A program made the translations under genes and the position numbers. A stretch of DNA of 59,511 nucleotides from Bacteroides sp. CAG:443 (GTDB lineage Bacteria; Bacteroidota; Bacteroidia; Bacteroidales; Bacteroidaceae): assembly GCA_000432735.1 (NCBI GenBank), contig FR887738.1, positions 1 to 59,511 on the forward strand. Direction: 5' to 3'. Below, in pieces: positions 40,796-50,131 of the stretch (positions within the stretch are counted from its first letter, which is position 1; each line of letters opens with the position of its first letter). The notes under the pieces are model-generated. The model was not told the DNA's origin, did no database searches, and saw nothing but the letters and a program-made list of their open reading frames with translations.

Positions 40796-42853
40796 ATGAA
40801 AGTTTCATTGTTTTCTCTTGTTGCTTTTGTACTGCTGCTGGCTGGCAGCTGTACAACGAAAAAAGATGTGGGCATTACACCCGAGCCTCTCTCGTATTCT
40901 TGGGGCAAAGGTTCCTTTGAGTGGAATAAAGATACACGTATTGCTTTCGACGGTAATGAGGATGCTCAGCAAATTGTAAAAACAGCTTTTTCTGAAACCC
41001 GTTTTCCGGTAACTTTTGGCGCTGCCGGTGAGGGTGGAAATTGCATTCGGCTAGAAGTGGTCGACTCTATCAGTGGGGTGACTTCTCCGGAAGCTTACTC
41101 ACTGCATGTCGGAAAAGACGGAGTAGTAATAAAAGCTTTGTCGGATGCCGGGTTGTTTTATGGCGTACAGAGCCTGATACAGTTGGCTGAACAAGGAGAG
41201 GGGAATGTTCAGGCTGTAGAAATCTTAGACGAACCTCGTTTCCCTTATCGTGGTATCATGCTCGATGTGTCCCGCCATTTCCGCTCGAAGGATTTTGTGA
41301 AAAAACAGATCGATCTATTGTCGCATTATAAATTCAACAGACTGCATCTGCATCTTACCGATGCGGCAGGATGGCGAATCGCTATCGACAAATACCCACG
41401 TCTGACTCAGTATGCTGCTTGGAGAAAAGGAAAGACATGGAAAGAATGGTCTAATAGTGGTGCTAACTATTGCGAAGAAACCGACCCCGAGGCACAAGGA
41501 GGTTATTACACAAAAGATGATATTCGCGAAATGGTTGAATATGCTCGTCAGCATTGTATCACTATCATTCCTGAAATAGAGATGCCTTCCCATTCGGATG
41601 AAGTGCTGGCCGCCTATCCGGAACTGTCGTGTACACACAAACCGGGCAAGCAGTCTGATTTCTGTGTAGGAAATGAAAAGACGTTCGAGTTCCTCGAAGA
41701 TGTACTGACCGAGGTCATGGAACTCTTCCCTTCCCAATACATTCACATCGGAGGAGATGAGGCTTCGAAAGCTTCATGGAAAACCTGTCCGTTGTGTCAG
41801 AAACGCATGAAAGAAGAAGGGCTGAAAGATGTAGACGAGTTGCAGAGTTATTTGATACATCGCATCGAACGTTTCCTGAATGATCATGGACGCAGCCTGT
41901 TGGGATGGGATGAAATTCTTCAGGGAGGATTGGCTCCAAACGCTACCGTCATGTCATGGCGCGGCGAACAAGGAGGCATCGACGCAGCCTTGTCCGGACA
42001 TCATGCAATAATGACTCCGGGAGAGTATTGTTATTTCGATGCTTATCAGGATGCACCTTATTCTCAGCCGGAGGCAATCGGAGGGTATCTTCCTTTGAGT
42101 AAGGTTTATTCTTATAATCCGGTGCCAGATTCTTTGAGTACCGACATCCGGAAGATGATTTTGGGGGTACAGGCTAACTTGTGGGCAGAATATATTCCGA
42201 CCGATGAACATATGGAGTATATGCTTTATCCGCGTGCGATTGCTTTAGCCGAAGTGGCATGGACCGTGCCGGAAAGAAAATCATGGGACTCTTTCCGCGA
42301 ACGAATCCTGAAGATTATTCCGGAATTGAAGGCTAAAGGATATAATTCTTTCGATTATGCTAAGGAAATAGGCAATAGAAAAGAGTATGATGAACCAGTA
42401 AAACATCTGGCAGTAGGCAAAAAGGTTACTTTTAATATCCCTTATTGGCCGAATTATCCGGCAAATGGTGACAAAACCTTGAACGATGGCTTGCGTGGAG
42501 GCTGGAATTATAACGATAAGCGTTGGCTGGGCTTTGCAGACAACCATCGGATGGATGTGGTCATCGATTTGGAAAAAGTAATGAAAATTCATTCAGTTTC
42601 TGCCGAATTTATGCAGATTTGCGGCCCTTATGTATTCATGCCGTCGGAGGTAATTATATCTTCTTCTGTCGATGGAAAGGAATATACTCAGTTGACAGCC
42701 ATTCATCATCAAGTACAAAAAGATGATTCAGTGTCATTTAAGAAGTTTGGCTGGGACGGAGAAACGGATGCCCGTTATGTCAGATATCAGGCTATGGCTG
42801 ATTCTTTATATAAGGATGGTATTCAATTTGTTGATGAAATCATTGTAAAATAA
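40796..42853 (+). CDS. GH20 beta-N-acetylhexosaminidase (lipoprotein, no CHB_HEX_C)
   Basis: A 685-residue relative of the preceding enzyme. The lipobox LAGSC is near residue 19, followed by TTKKDV, again without an acidic cluster. The catalytic pair is Asp321-Glu322 in HIGGDEASK. It lacks the chitobiase-type module found in the other two GH20s and goes straight from the barrel to a discoidin-like C-terminal domain (about residues 545-685). This suggests a different linkage or chain-length preference. It ends before a hairpin terminator, so the two GH20 genes form a unit apart from susC. Confidence 0.93.
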   Translation: MKVSLFSLVAFVLLLAGSCTTKKDVGITPEPLSYSWGKGSFEWNKDTRIAFDGNEDAQQIVKTAFSETRFPVTFGAAGEGGNCIRLEVVDSISGVTSPEAYSLHVGKDGVVIKALSDAGLFYGVQSLIQLAEQGEGNVQAVEILDEPRFPYRGIMLDVSRHFRSKDFVKKQIDLLSHYKFNRLHLHLTDAAGWRIAIDKYPRLTQYAAWRKGKTWKEWSNSGANYCEETDPEAQGGYYTKDDIREMVEYARQHCITIIPEIEMPSHSDEVLAAYPELSCTHKPGKQSDFCVGNEKTFEFLEDVLTEVMELFPSQYIHIGGDEASKASWKTCPLCQKRMKEEGLKDVDELQSYLIHRIERFLNDHGRSLLGWDEILQGGLAPNATVMSWRGEQGGIDAALSGHHAIMTPGEYCYFDAYQDAPYSQPEAIGGYLPLSKVYSYNPVPDSLSTDIRKMILGVQANLWAEYIPTDEHMEYMLYPRAIALAEVAWTVPERKSWDSFRERILKIIPELKAKGYNSFDYAKEIGNRKEYDEPVKHLAVGKKVTFNIPYWPNYPANGDKTLNDGLRGGWNYNDKRWLGFADNHRMDVVIDLEKVMKIHSVSAEFMQICGPYVFMPSEVIISSSVDGKEYTQLTAIHHQVQKDDSVSFKKFGWDGETDARYVRYQAMADSLYKDGIQFVDEIIVK

Positions 42854-42880
42854 AATGATATATTAAGTAATTTATTTTTA

Positions 42881-42940
42881 TATCCTTGTAATTTTAAATT
42901 AATTAATTATATATAAAATTACAAGGATAATTATTTTATT
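42881..42940 (+). terminator. Terminator between the GH20 pair and susC
   Basis: A perfect 16-bp inverted repeat, arms 42881-42896 (TATCCTTGTAATTTTA) and 42914-42929, followed by a T-rich run. Confidence 0.8.
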
Positions 42941-42966
42941 TTCACACGATATATATAAAAAATAGT

Positions 42967-42974
42967 TATATTTG
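42967..42974 (+). promoter_or_regulatory. Candidate -7 element for the susC operon
   Basis: TATATTTG lies 63 bases before the susC ATG. No standard -33 TTTG is at 19-21 bases, which would fit a promoter needing an activator. Confidence 0.5.
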
Positions 42975-43029
42975 CATTCGCTTTTAAAAGGTAGATACCT
43001 TAAATTAATAACAAATTAAACCTTAATCT

Positions 43030-46000
43030 ATGAAACGAAGTAAATTATCAAAATTACTCTTGTTTTTGCTGATTGCCTCTGGTCATAATGTAGCATTGTA
43101 TGCTACCGAAAGTGGTATTTCAGTATCTAATGGATCGTTGTCATCTAGTTCTGTGGCAAAGGTCACCACAACTGGTCAGGTTGTTGACGCTAAAGGCGAA
43201 CCTCTGATTGGAGTAAGTATCCTTGAAGTTGGTACGACTAACGGTACAATTACCGACATAGATGGTAACTTTACATTATCTGTAAATGAAGGTGCAACAC
43301 TGGAAATCTCTTATATCGGATATAAGACTCAGACTTTGCCTGTTCGCGCTAAGTTGGGACAAATTGTAATGAAGGAGGACACTGAAGTTTTGGATGAAGT
43401 CGTTGTAACAGCTTTGGGTATCAAGCGTTCACAGAAAGCCTTGAGCTATAATGTACAGGAAGTGAAAGGTGATGCTCTGACAGCTGTGAAGGATGCAAAC
43501 TTCATGAACTCATTGGCTGGTAAAGTTGCTGGTGTGCAGATCAGTAGTGGTGCAACTGGAGCCGGTGGTGCAGCTCGTGTTGTCATGCGTGGTATGAAAT
43601 CTTTGACAAAAGATAACAATGCTCTGTATGTAATCGATGGTGTGCCTGTCTTTAATACTGGTTCAAGTGGTGGTGAAGGACAATATGGATCTATGGGTGG
43701 TTCTGATGCTGTAGCCGACCTGAACCCGGATGATATTGCCAGTGTCAGCATGATGACCGGTCCGTCTGCTGCTGCCTTGTATGGTTCTGCTGCTGCAAAT
43801 GGTGTTGTTTTGATTACAACGAAGAAAGGTCAGACTGAAAAAACAAATCTTACAGTATCGAATAGTACTACTTTCTCCAAAGCTTATATCATGCCTGAAA
43901 TGCAGAACCGTTATGGTACAAGTGCTGGTTTGCTTAGCTGGGGTGCTGCAACTGATAGAAGATACGATCCGTCTGACTTCTTTAACACTGGAACAAACAT
44001 CATTAACTCTATAGCTCTGTCTACCGGTAATGCTAAGAATCAGACTTATCTGTCTGCTTCTACAACCAATTCTGATGGTATTTTACCGAATAACAGCTAT
44101 AATCGTTATAACTTTACTGCTCGTAATACTACTAACTTTTTGAATGATCGCTTGACATTGGATATCGGTGCTCAGTACATTATTCAGAATAACAAGAACA
44201 TGGTATCACAAGGACAGTATTACAACCCGCTGCCAGCTTTGTATTTGTTCCCGCGTGGCGATAACTTCGATGAAATTCGTTTGTATGAACGTTACGATAC
44301 AGACTACGGTTACATGAAGCAATATTGGCCTTATGGTGATGGTGGTATGTCTTTGCAGAACCCTTATTGGATTCAGAACAAGATATTACGTACTTCAGAA
44401 AAGAAACGTTATATGTTGAACGCTTCTTTGAAATGGAAGGTGACCGACTGGTTCAATATCACGGGACGTGTCAATCTGGATAACTCGGATTATCGCAATC
44501 GCAGCGAAAAGTCGGCTTCTACGTTGACTACCTTCTGTGGTGTGAATGGTGGTCTGGAAGATGCAATGCGTCAGGAACGTTCAATTTATGCCGATGTTCT
44601 GGGGAATATTGACAAGACATTTGGAGAGTTCCGTTTGAATGCGAACTTTGGTGCATCTATCTATCATACTTCCATGAATCAGTTGTCTATAGCCGGCGAC
44701 TTGAAGATTCCGAATTTCTTCCAGATGAATAATATCAACTATTCGGCTAACTACAAGCCGGATCCTCAAGGATATGATGATGAAATTCAGAGTGTTTTCG
44801 CAAGTGCAGAATTAAGCTGGAGAAATCAGTTGTATTTGACTGTAACGGGACGTAACGACTGGGATTCTAAGTTGGCTTACTCTAAACATCCTTCGTTCTT
44901 CTATCCGTCTGTCGGTTTGTCAGCTGTATTGTCTGATATGCTTGAGTTGCCGGAAGTTATTTCTTACGCAAAGATTCGAGGATCATACACTATTGTGGCT
45001 TCTTCGTTTGATCGTTTCTTGACCAATCCGGGTTATGTGTACAATGCACAGACTCATAACTGGGAAAATCCGACAGTTTATCCGATGGATGATATGAAAC
45101 CGGAAAAAACTAAATCATGGGAAATTGGTCTTAACTTGAAGTTCTGGGAAAATCGTTTCAACTTGGATGCAACTTATTATCGTTCAAATACATTGAATCA
45201 AACATTTAGTGTTGATATTCCTCCATCTTCTGGTTATAATAAGGCTATTGTTCAGGCTGGTAATGTACAGAACCAGGGTGTGGAATTAGGTTTAGGTTTC
45301 CACGATGAATGGGCTGGATTTGGTTGGTCTTCTAATGCAACATTTACATTGAACCGTAATAAGGTTATTCGTCTGGCAAGTGGTAGTGTGAATCCTGTTA
45401 CAGGAGAAGAAATCCAAATGGAGAACATGCCTGTTGGTTGGTTAGGTAAGGAAAACGTAGCACCTCGTGTTATCTTGACTGAAGGTGGCTCTATGACAGA
45501 TATTTATGTGTACAATCAGCTGACTCGCGATAATAACGGTAATATCAAGGTTGACCAAAACGGAAATCTGTCGATGACTTCTTCTTCAACCCCGACTAAG
45601 GTAGGCGATTTGGATGCTGACTTCAATTTGGGTTGGACTAACCACTTTACTTATAAAGGTATTGATTTAGGAGTTGTATTGTCTGCTCGAGTTGGTGGTT
45701 TGGCTTATTCTGCTACGCAAGGTATTTTGGATTACTATGGTGTATCCGAAGCTTCTGCTACAGCTCGTGACAATGGAGGCATTCCTATTAATAATGGTCT
45801 GGTTACTGCACAGAAATACTATCAGACAATTGGTACCGGTGAAGGTGGATATGGTCGTTACTATTTGTATAGTGCGACAAACGTTCGCTTGCAGGAATTG
45901 AGCTTGAATTACACTCTTCCTAAAAAATGGTTTAAGAATGTAGCCAATGTTACTTTAGGTGTCGTAGGACGTAACCTGTGGATGATTTATTGTAAAGCTC

Positions 46001-46113
46001 CTTTCGATCCTGAATTGTCGGCAGCTACCGCAAGTAACTATTATATGAATGTGGACTATTTTATGCAGCCAAGTTTGCGTAATATTGGTTTTAATGTAAA
46101 AGTTCAATTCTAA
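43030..46113 (+). CDS. susC: SusC-like TonB-dependent outer-membrane transporter
   Basis: A 1027-residue outer-membrane importer of oligosaccharides. A signal peptide (to about residue 26) is followed by a carboxypeptidase-regulatory-like beta-sandwich (about residues 48-120, GQVVDAKGEPLIGV ... DGNFTLSV), the TonB box EVVVTALG, the plug (VMRGMKSLTKDNNALYVIDGVPVFN) and the beta-barrel, ending in the outer-membrane signature VKVQF. There is no N-terminal STN signalling domain, so control through an anti-sigma factor is unlikely. It forms the import complex with the SusD encoded 19 bases downstream. Confidence 0.95.
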   Translation: MKRSKLSKLLLFLLIASGHNVALYATESGISVSNGSLSSSSVAKVTTTGQVVDAKGEPLIGVSILEVGTTNGTITDIDGNFTLSVNEGATLEISYIGYKTQTLPVRAKLGQIVMKEDTEVLDEVVVTALGIKRSQKALSYNVQEVKGDALTAVKDANFMNSLAGKVAGVQISSGATGAGGAARVVMRGMKSLTKDNNALYVIDGVPVFNTGSSGGEGQYGSMGGSDAVADLNPDDIASVSMMTGPSAAALYGSAAANGVVLITTKKGQTEKTNLTVSNSTTFSKAYIMPEMQNRYGTSAGLLSWGAATDRRYDPSDFFNTGTNIINSIALSTGNAKNQTYLSASTTNSDGILPNNSYNRYNFTARNTTNFLNDRLTLDIGAQYIIQNNKNMVSQGQYYNPLPALYLFPRGDNFDEIRLYERYDTDYGYMKQYWPYGDGGMSLQNPYWIQNKILRTSEKKRYMLNASLKWKVTDWFNITGRVNLDNSDYRNRSEKSASTLTTFCGVNGGLEDAMRQERSIYADVLGNIDKTFGEFRLNANFGASIYHTSMNQLSIAGDLKIPNFFQMNNINYSANYKPDPQGYDDEIQSVFASAELSWRNQLYLTVTGRNDWDSKLAYSKHPSFFYPSVGLSAVLSDMLELPEVISYAKIRGSYTIVASSFDRFLTNPGYVYNAQTHNWENPTVYPMDDMKPEKTKSWEIGLNLKFWENRFNLDATYYRSNTLNQTFSVDIPPSSGYNKAIVQAGNVQNQGVELGLGFHDEWAGFGWSSNATFTLNRNKVIRLASGSVNPVTGEEIQMENMPVGWLGKENVAPRVILTEGGSMTDIYVYNQLTRDNNGNIKVDQNGNLSMTSSSTPTKVGDLDADFNLGWTNHFTYKGIDLGVVLSARVGGLAYSATQGILDYYGVSEASATARDNGGIPINNGLVTAQKYYQTIGTGEGGYGRYYLYSATNVRLQELSLNYTLPKKWFKNVANVTLGVVGRNLWMIYCKAPFDPELSAATASNYYMNVDYFMQPSLRNIGFNVKVQF

Positions 46114-46132
46114 TTTTGAGGAGATTCCTATT

Positions 46133-47680
46133 ATGAAAAACTATTTGAAAAATATAACCTTGGGTGCAGCTTTATTGGTTTTGGCTGGAGGCTGTACAGA
46201 TAAGTTTGAAGAATATAATACTAATCAGTATCAGATTCACGAGGCTGATCCTTCCACATTGATGAAGTCAATGATTGAAACTATTGTCAATATTCAACAG
46301 AATGATTCTCAGATGATGGATCAGATGGTAGGACAGCTGGGTGGCTATCTGTGTTGTTCCAATACATGGAGCGGTACTAACTTTGGAACATTCAATCCTA
46401 GTGATTCCTGGACAGCTAGTCCATGGAATACTTCTTACCAGAAAATCTATGGAAACTTCTTCCAGATTCAGGAAGCAACCAATTCTACCGGTCACTATTA
46501 TGCATTTGCTTGCATGATTCGTGCAATAACAATGTTACGCGTGGCCGACTGTTATGGTCCTATGCCTTACAGTCAGGTAAAGAAGGGTAATTTCTATGTA
46601 GCTTACGATTCTCAAGAAGATGTGTACAAGCATATTCTGGAAGATTTGGGAAATGCGGCAAGTGTATTGTATAACTATTATGTAAGTACAAGTGGTTATG
46701 CTCCTTTAGGCTCGAATGACCCTGTGTTCAATGGTGATTATTCAAAATGGGCTAAATTGGCTAACTCCATGCGTTTGCGTGTGGCTATACGTATCAGCGA
46801 TACATGGCCTGACATGGCGAAAGAGGCAGCAGAAGCGGCTGTTTCTGATCCGGCTGGTTTGATTGAAACAAACGTAGATAATGCGATGATGGATTGCGGA
46901 ACACAGACAAATCCATATCAGTTGGCAGCTGTCAGCTGGGGTGATTTGCGTGTGAATGCAAACATTGTTGACTATATGAATGCCTATAATGATCCACGTA
47001 TGCCTAAGTATTTCAATAAGTCGACTATGGCTGGCAAAACAGATCAATATGTTGGAATGCGTACGGGCGACAGCAATTTTGCGAAAGGAGATGCAGCTGC
47101 ATTTTCAACACCAGCTATTACCGGAACAGATAAGTTGATGGTATTCTGTGCTGCCGAAACAGCATTCCTGCGTGCAGAAGGTATTTTGAGAGGATGGAAA
47201 GTTGGAGATAAGAAGGCTAAAGAATATTATGAAACAGGTATACGTCTTTCAATGGAACAATACTCTGTATCGGGTGATGAGTATTTGGCAATAGATAAAG
47301 CTCCTACCGTATCACATGCCAGTGATAATGTACAGAGAGCTGCGGCTTCTATTTCCAATACAGTTTCTGTAAAATGGGATGACAGCGACAATTCTCTTAC
47401 GGGCAAGAACTTCCAGCGTATTATCACTCAGAAATGGATTGCCAATTATCCGTTAGGCTTGGAGGCATGGGCTGAATATCGCCGTACGGGATACCCGGAA
47501 CTGTATCCATGTATCGATAACCTTTCAACTCATGGCGTCAGCAGTACAAGAGGTATGCGTCGTCTGAGTTTCCCATATACCGAAAGACAGAATAATACTG
47601 CAAATTATGAACAAGGGGTTGCTGAACTGGGAGGTGCTGATAATGAGGCTACCGATTTGAAGTGGGCTAAAAAGAACTAA
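46133..47680 (+). CDS. susD: SusD-like surface glycan-binding lipoprotein
   Basis: A 515-residue lid of the SusCD transporter. The lipobox LAGGC is near residue 21, and the next residues TDKFEE are acidic, fitting the Bacteroides surface-export signal. The sequence type (NTNQYQIHEADPSTLM; a TPR-like helical core with FFQIQEATNSTGHYYAFACMIRA; and a C-terminal RITQKWIANYPLGLEAWAEYRRTGYPE) is that of the second SusD-like family, which includes the SusD of the B. thetaiotaomicron high-mannose N-glycan locus as I remember it. It starts 19 bases after susC. Confidence 0.93.
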   Translation: MKNYLKNITLGAALLVLAGGCTDKFEEYNTNQYQIHEADPSTLMKSMIETIVNIQQNDSQMMDQMVGQLGGYLCCSNTWSGTNFGTFNPSDSWTASPWNTSYQKIYGNFFQIQEATNSTGHYYAFACMIRAITMLRVADCYGPMPYSQVKKGNFYVAYDSQEDVYKHILEDLGNAASVLYNYYVSTSGYAPLGSNDPVFNGDYSKWAKLANSMRLRVAIRISDTWPDMAKEAAEAAVSDPAGLIETNVDNAMMDCGTQTNPYQLAAVSWGDLRVNANIVDYMNAYNDPRMPKYFNKSTMAGKTDQYVGMRTGDSNFAKGDAAAFSTPAITGTDKLMVFCAAETAFLRAEGILRGWKVGDKKAKEYYETGIRLSMEQYSVSGDEYLAIDKAPTVSHASDNVQRAAASISNTVSVKWDDSDNSLTGKNFQRIITQKWIANYPLGLEAWAEYRRTGYPELYPCIDNLSTHGVSSTRGMRRLSFPYTERQNNTANYEQGVAELGGADNEATDLKWAKKN

Positions 47681-47699
47681 TAACATTAAATGAATATTT

Positions 47700-48836
47700 A
47701 TGAAAAAGATATCTTTATTATATACCTTATGTTTGTCATTACTGACTTCCATTTTTGTAGGTTGTAGTGATTGGACAGATATGGAAGCAAAGTCGTTTCC
47801 TGAAGAAGTAACTTCTAATGAATATTATGCTGCATTACGTGCCTATAAACAGAGTGATCATCAAGTTTCTTTTGGATGGTATGGAGGATGGACTGGTGAT
47901 GGAGCTTATATGAAAAACTCTTTGGCTGGACTTCCTGATAGTTTGGATATTGTTTCTTTATGGAACAACAGTAAAAACTTGACTGAAAAGCAAAAGAAAG
48001 ATTTAGCTTTTGTTCAGCAGGTAAAAGGAACAAAAGTTGTTGTTTGCCAAATTATTGGTAATGTAGGAGATGGATTTACTCCTTCTTATGTTACAGATAA
48101 GTGGGAAGAAAATGGATATGGAAGTGATCGTGAAGCAATTAACGCTTTTTGGGGATTTGATGAAACAAATCAGGAGGCTATGGAAGCTGCTATTCGTAAA
48201 TATGCAAGAGCAGTAGCCGATACAATTAACTATTATGGTTATGATGGATTTGATATTGATTATGAACCCAATGCTGGTCCTTATGTAGGTAATCTTGTAA
48301 TGTCAGGTAATAATTCACGATTTGCAATTTTCCTTGAAGAACTTAGTAAATATTTGGGACCAAAATCAGGGACAGGTAAATTGTTGATGATTGATGGAGA
48401 GCCTCAAAGTATTACAGATCAACCTCAAGTTGGACACTATTTTGACTACTTTGTAATTCAAGCTTACAATCCTGGAAGCGATTCTAACTTAGATGGTAGA
48501 CTTCTTGGAGGGCCTGGAGCATATCGTTGTGGCTTGATGGAAACTTTTGGAAAAGAACTTGGTGAAGAAAGAGTCACTAATATGACGATAATGACAGAAA
48601 ATTTTGAAGCTGTAGATGCGGCAATGAATGGAGGTTATTCATATAGAGATCGTTATGGTAATTCTATGTTGTCATTGGAAGGTATGGCTCGTTGGAAACC
48701 TACAAACGGTTTCAATAAGGGCGGTGTAGGAGTTTATCATTTAGAAGCAGAATTTGGTACTACTCCAGAATGTAAAAATATGCGCAAGGCCATTCAAATT
48801 ATGAATCCTTCTTCACATTCATTACTTAAATATTAA
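47700..48836 (+). CDS. GH18 glycosidase, probable surface endo-beta-N-acetylglucosaminidase
   Basis: A 378-residue lipoprotein with a single GH18 barrel. The lipobox VGC is near residue 21, followed by SDWTDME, acidic and probably surface-directed. The GH18 catalytic DxxDxDxE reads DGFDIDYE at residues 182-189, with Glu189 as the acid; all three Asp are kept, so it should be active. The barrel opens with VSFGWYGGWTG and closes with GVGVYHLEAEFG. In this setting (SusCD, two binding lipoproteins, exo-hexosaminidases) an ENGase that cuts the chitobiose core of N-glycans is the most likely role; a chitinase-like role is the alternative. The gene is clearly AT-richer than the GH20 genes. Confidence 0.88.
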   Translation: MKKISLLYTLCLSLLTSIFVGCSDWTDMEAKSFPEEVTSNEYYAALRAYKQSDHQVSFGWYGGWTGDGAYMKNSLAGLPDSLDIVSLWNNSKNLTEKQKKDLAFVQQVKGTKVVVCQIIGNVGDGFTPSYVTDKWEENGYGSDREAINAFWGFDETNQEAMEAAIRKYARAVADTINYYGYDGFDIDYEPNAGPYVGNLVMSGNNSRFAIFLEELSKYLGPKSGTGKLLMIDGEPQSITDQPQVGHYFDYFVIQAYNPGSDSNLDGRLLGGPGAYRCGLMETFGKELGEERVTNMTIMTENFEAVDAAMNGGYSYRDRYGNSMLSLEGMARWKPTNGFNKGGVGVYHLEAEFGTTPECKNMRKAIQIMNPSSHSLLKY

Positions 48837-48843
48837 TTAGATT

Positions 48844-50067
48844 ATGAAACTGAATTATATAAAAACATTTTTCTTCTCAGCATTGATAGCTGGTGTGGGA
48901 ATATTTACAGCATGTGATGATGCAGAATATTCTGCTCTTGATAATCATGCTTATATACAAGAAGCTCTTAGTGGAGCAGGTGCGAAAGTAACGGTACAGG
49001 CTACTGGAGAAACCACTACTACGATCAATATTCATATGAGTAATGCTGCTTCTATAGATAGTCATTATAAGCTTGTAGTAGATTCTTCTATATTAGATGA
49101 ATATAATAAACAAAATGGTACAAGTTACGTAACCATTCCTGAAGGTGAATATGTTTTGCCCGAAGATATTGTTATTAAATCTGGAGAATATAATGCTGAA
49201 GAAACAACAATAACTTTGAAGGCCTTTACCAAGGAAATGGTAGATTCAGGAGAAGCTTATGCATTGCCTGTCAGACTGGTTTCGAAGGATGGTAACTACC
49301 CTGTTATGCCTAATACAGGAACTTATGTTATTTTAGCAGAAAATATTATTCAGTTCTCTGCTCCTCAGTTTGGTGGAGGTGCTAAGTTATATTCACCAGA
49401 GTATATCTCTGCTCCTGAAACTTATGCGCAGTATACTGTAGAAGCACGTTTCCAAATTAGTAATACAAATAATCGTAACCGTGCTGTATTTTCAACTAAT
49501 GACGGTGCCGGTCGCTATATATTATTGCGTTTTGAAGATCCTCAGTCTGCTAATAGTGATCATCCTGCCCACTCGTTGGTTCAGATTCAGCTTCATGAGG
49601 GTATGTATGTTAACCCTGCTAATCATTTTGAAACCAATAAATGGCAACATATGGCTATGACTTTCGATGGAACTACTTACCGAATTTATGTAAATGGTAT
49701 TGAAAGTGGTAAGTTGGAGTGTGCTACTCCTTGTTTGACATTCAAAGGTGTTAACTGGTTTACTGATGGAGATGGAAATCAGTCAGGTTGGTGGAATGGT
49801 TGTAACATTTTGGTAAGCCAGATACGTATTTGGTCTGTAGCTCGTAATGCAGCTCAGATTCAGAACAGTATGACACAGGTGAGTCCAAAGTCTACCGGAT
49901 TGGAAGCATACTGGCGTATGAATGAAGGCAAAACAGTAGAAAGAAGTGATGGTACTTACACTGTATTCGAAGATGCGACAGGTAAAGGACATACTTTGGA
50001 AACTAAACAAAAGGTTACTTGGGTAGAAGGTATCTTGTCTACTGAAACGGCAACTCCTTGGAAATAA
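48844..50067 (+). CDS. Surface glycan-binding lipoprotein, DUF1735 plus LamG
   Basis: A 407-residue lipoprotein. The lipobox around TAC-DDAEY is followed directly by acidic residues, indicating surface export. Residues about 30-165 resemble the DUF1735/BT_3987-like N-terminal domain (VTIPEGEYVLPEDIVIKSGE, LPVRLVSKDGNYPVMP). Residues about 180-400 form a LamG/concanavalin-like jelly roll (YTVEARFQI, WQHMAMTFDGTTYRIYVNGIESGKL, VSQIRIWSVARNAAQI, LEAYWRMNEG). There are no catalytic residues of a known enzyme, so the likely role is to hold glycan at the cell surface for GH18 and SusCD. It lies seven bases after the GH18 gene. Confidence 0.82.
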   Translation: MKLNYIKTFFFSALIAGVGIFTACDDAEYSALDNHAYIQEALSGAGAKVTVQATGETTTTINIHMSNAASIDSHYKLVVDSSILDEYNKQNGTSYVTIPEGEYVLPEDIVIKSGEYNAEETTITLKAFTKEMVDSGEAYALPVRLVSKDGNYPVMPNTGTYVILAENIIQFSAPQFGGGAKLYSPEYISAPETYAQYTVEARFQISNTNNRNRAVFSTNDGAGRYILLRFEDPQSANSDHPAHSLVQIQLHEGMYVNPANHFETNKWQHMAMTFDGTTYRIYVNGIESGKLECATPCLTFKGVNWFTDGDGNQSGWWNGCNILVSQIRIWSVARNAAQIQNSMTQVSPKSTGLEAYWRMNEGKTVERSDGTYTVFEDATGKGHTLETKQKVTWVEGILSTETATPWK

Positions 50068-50082
50068 ATATTTTTAATAATA

Positions 50083-50113
50083 ATTCACCTCTCTGACAGA
50101 CAGAGAGGTGAAT
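50083..50113 (+). repeat. Hairpin between the two glycan-binding protein genes
   Basis: ATTCACCTCTCT (50083-50094) pairs perfectly with AGAGAGGTGAAT (50102-50113) around GACAGAC. No T-run follows, and the arms contain Shine-Dalgarno-like and anti-Shine-Dalgarno-like bases, so it may lower expression of the next gene or protect an mRNA end. Confidence 0.55.
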
Positions 50114-50131
50114 GAAATAAAGACTAATAGT

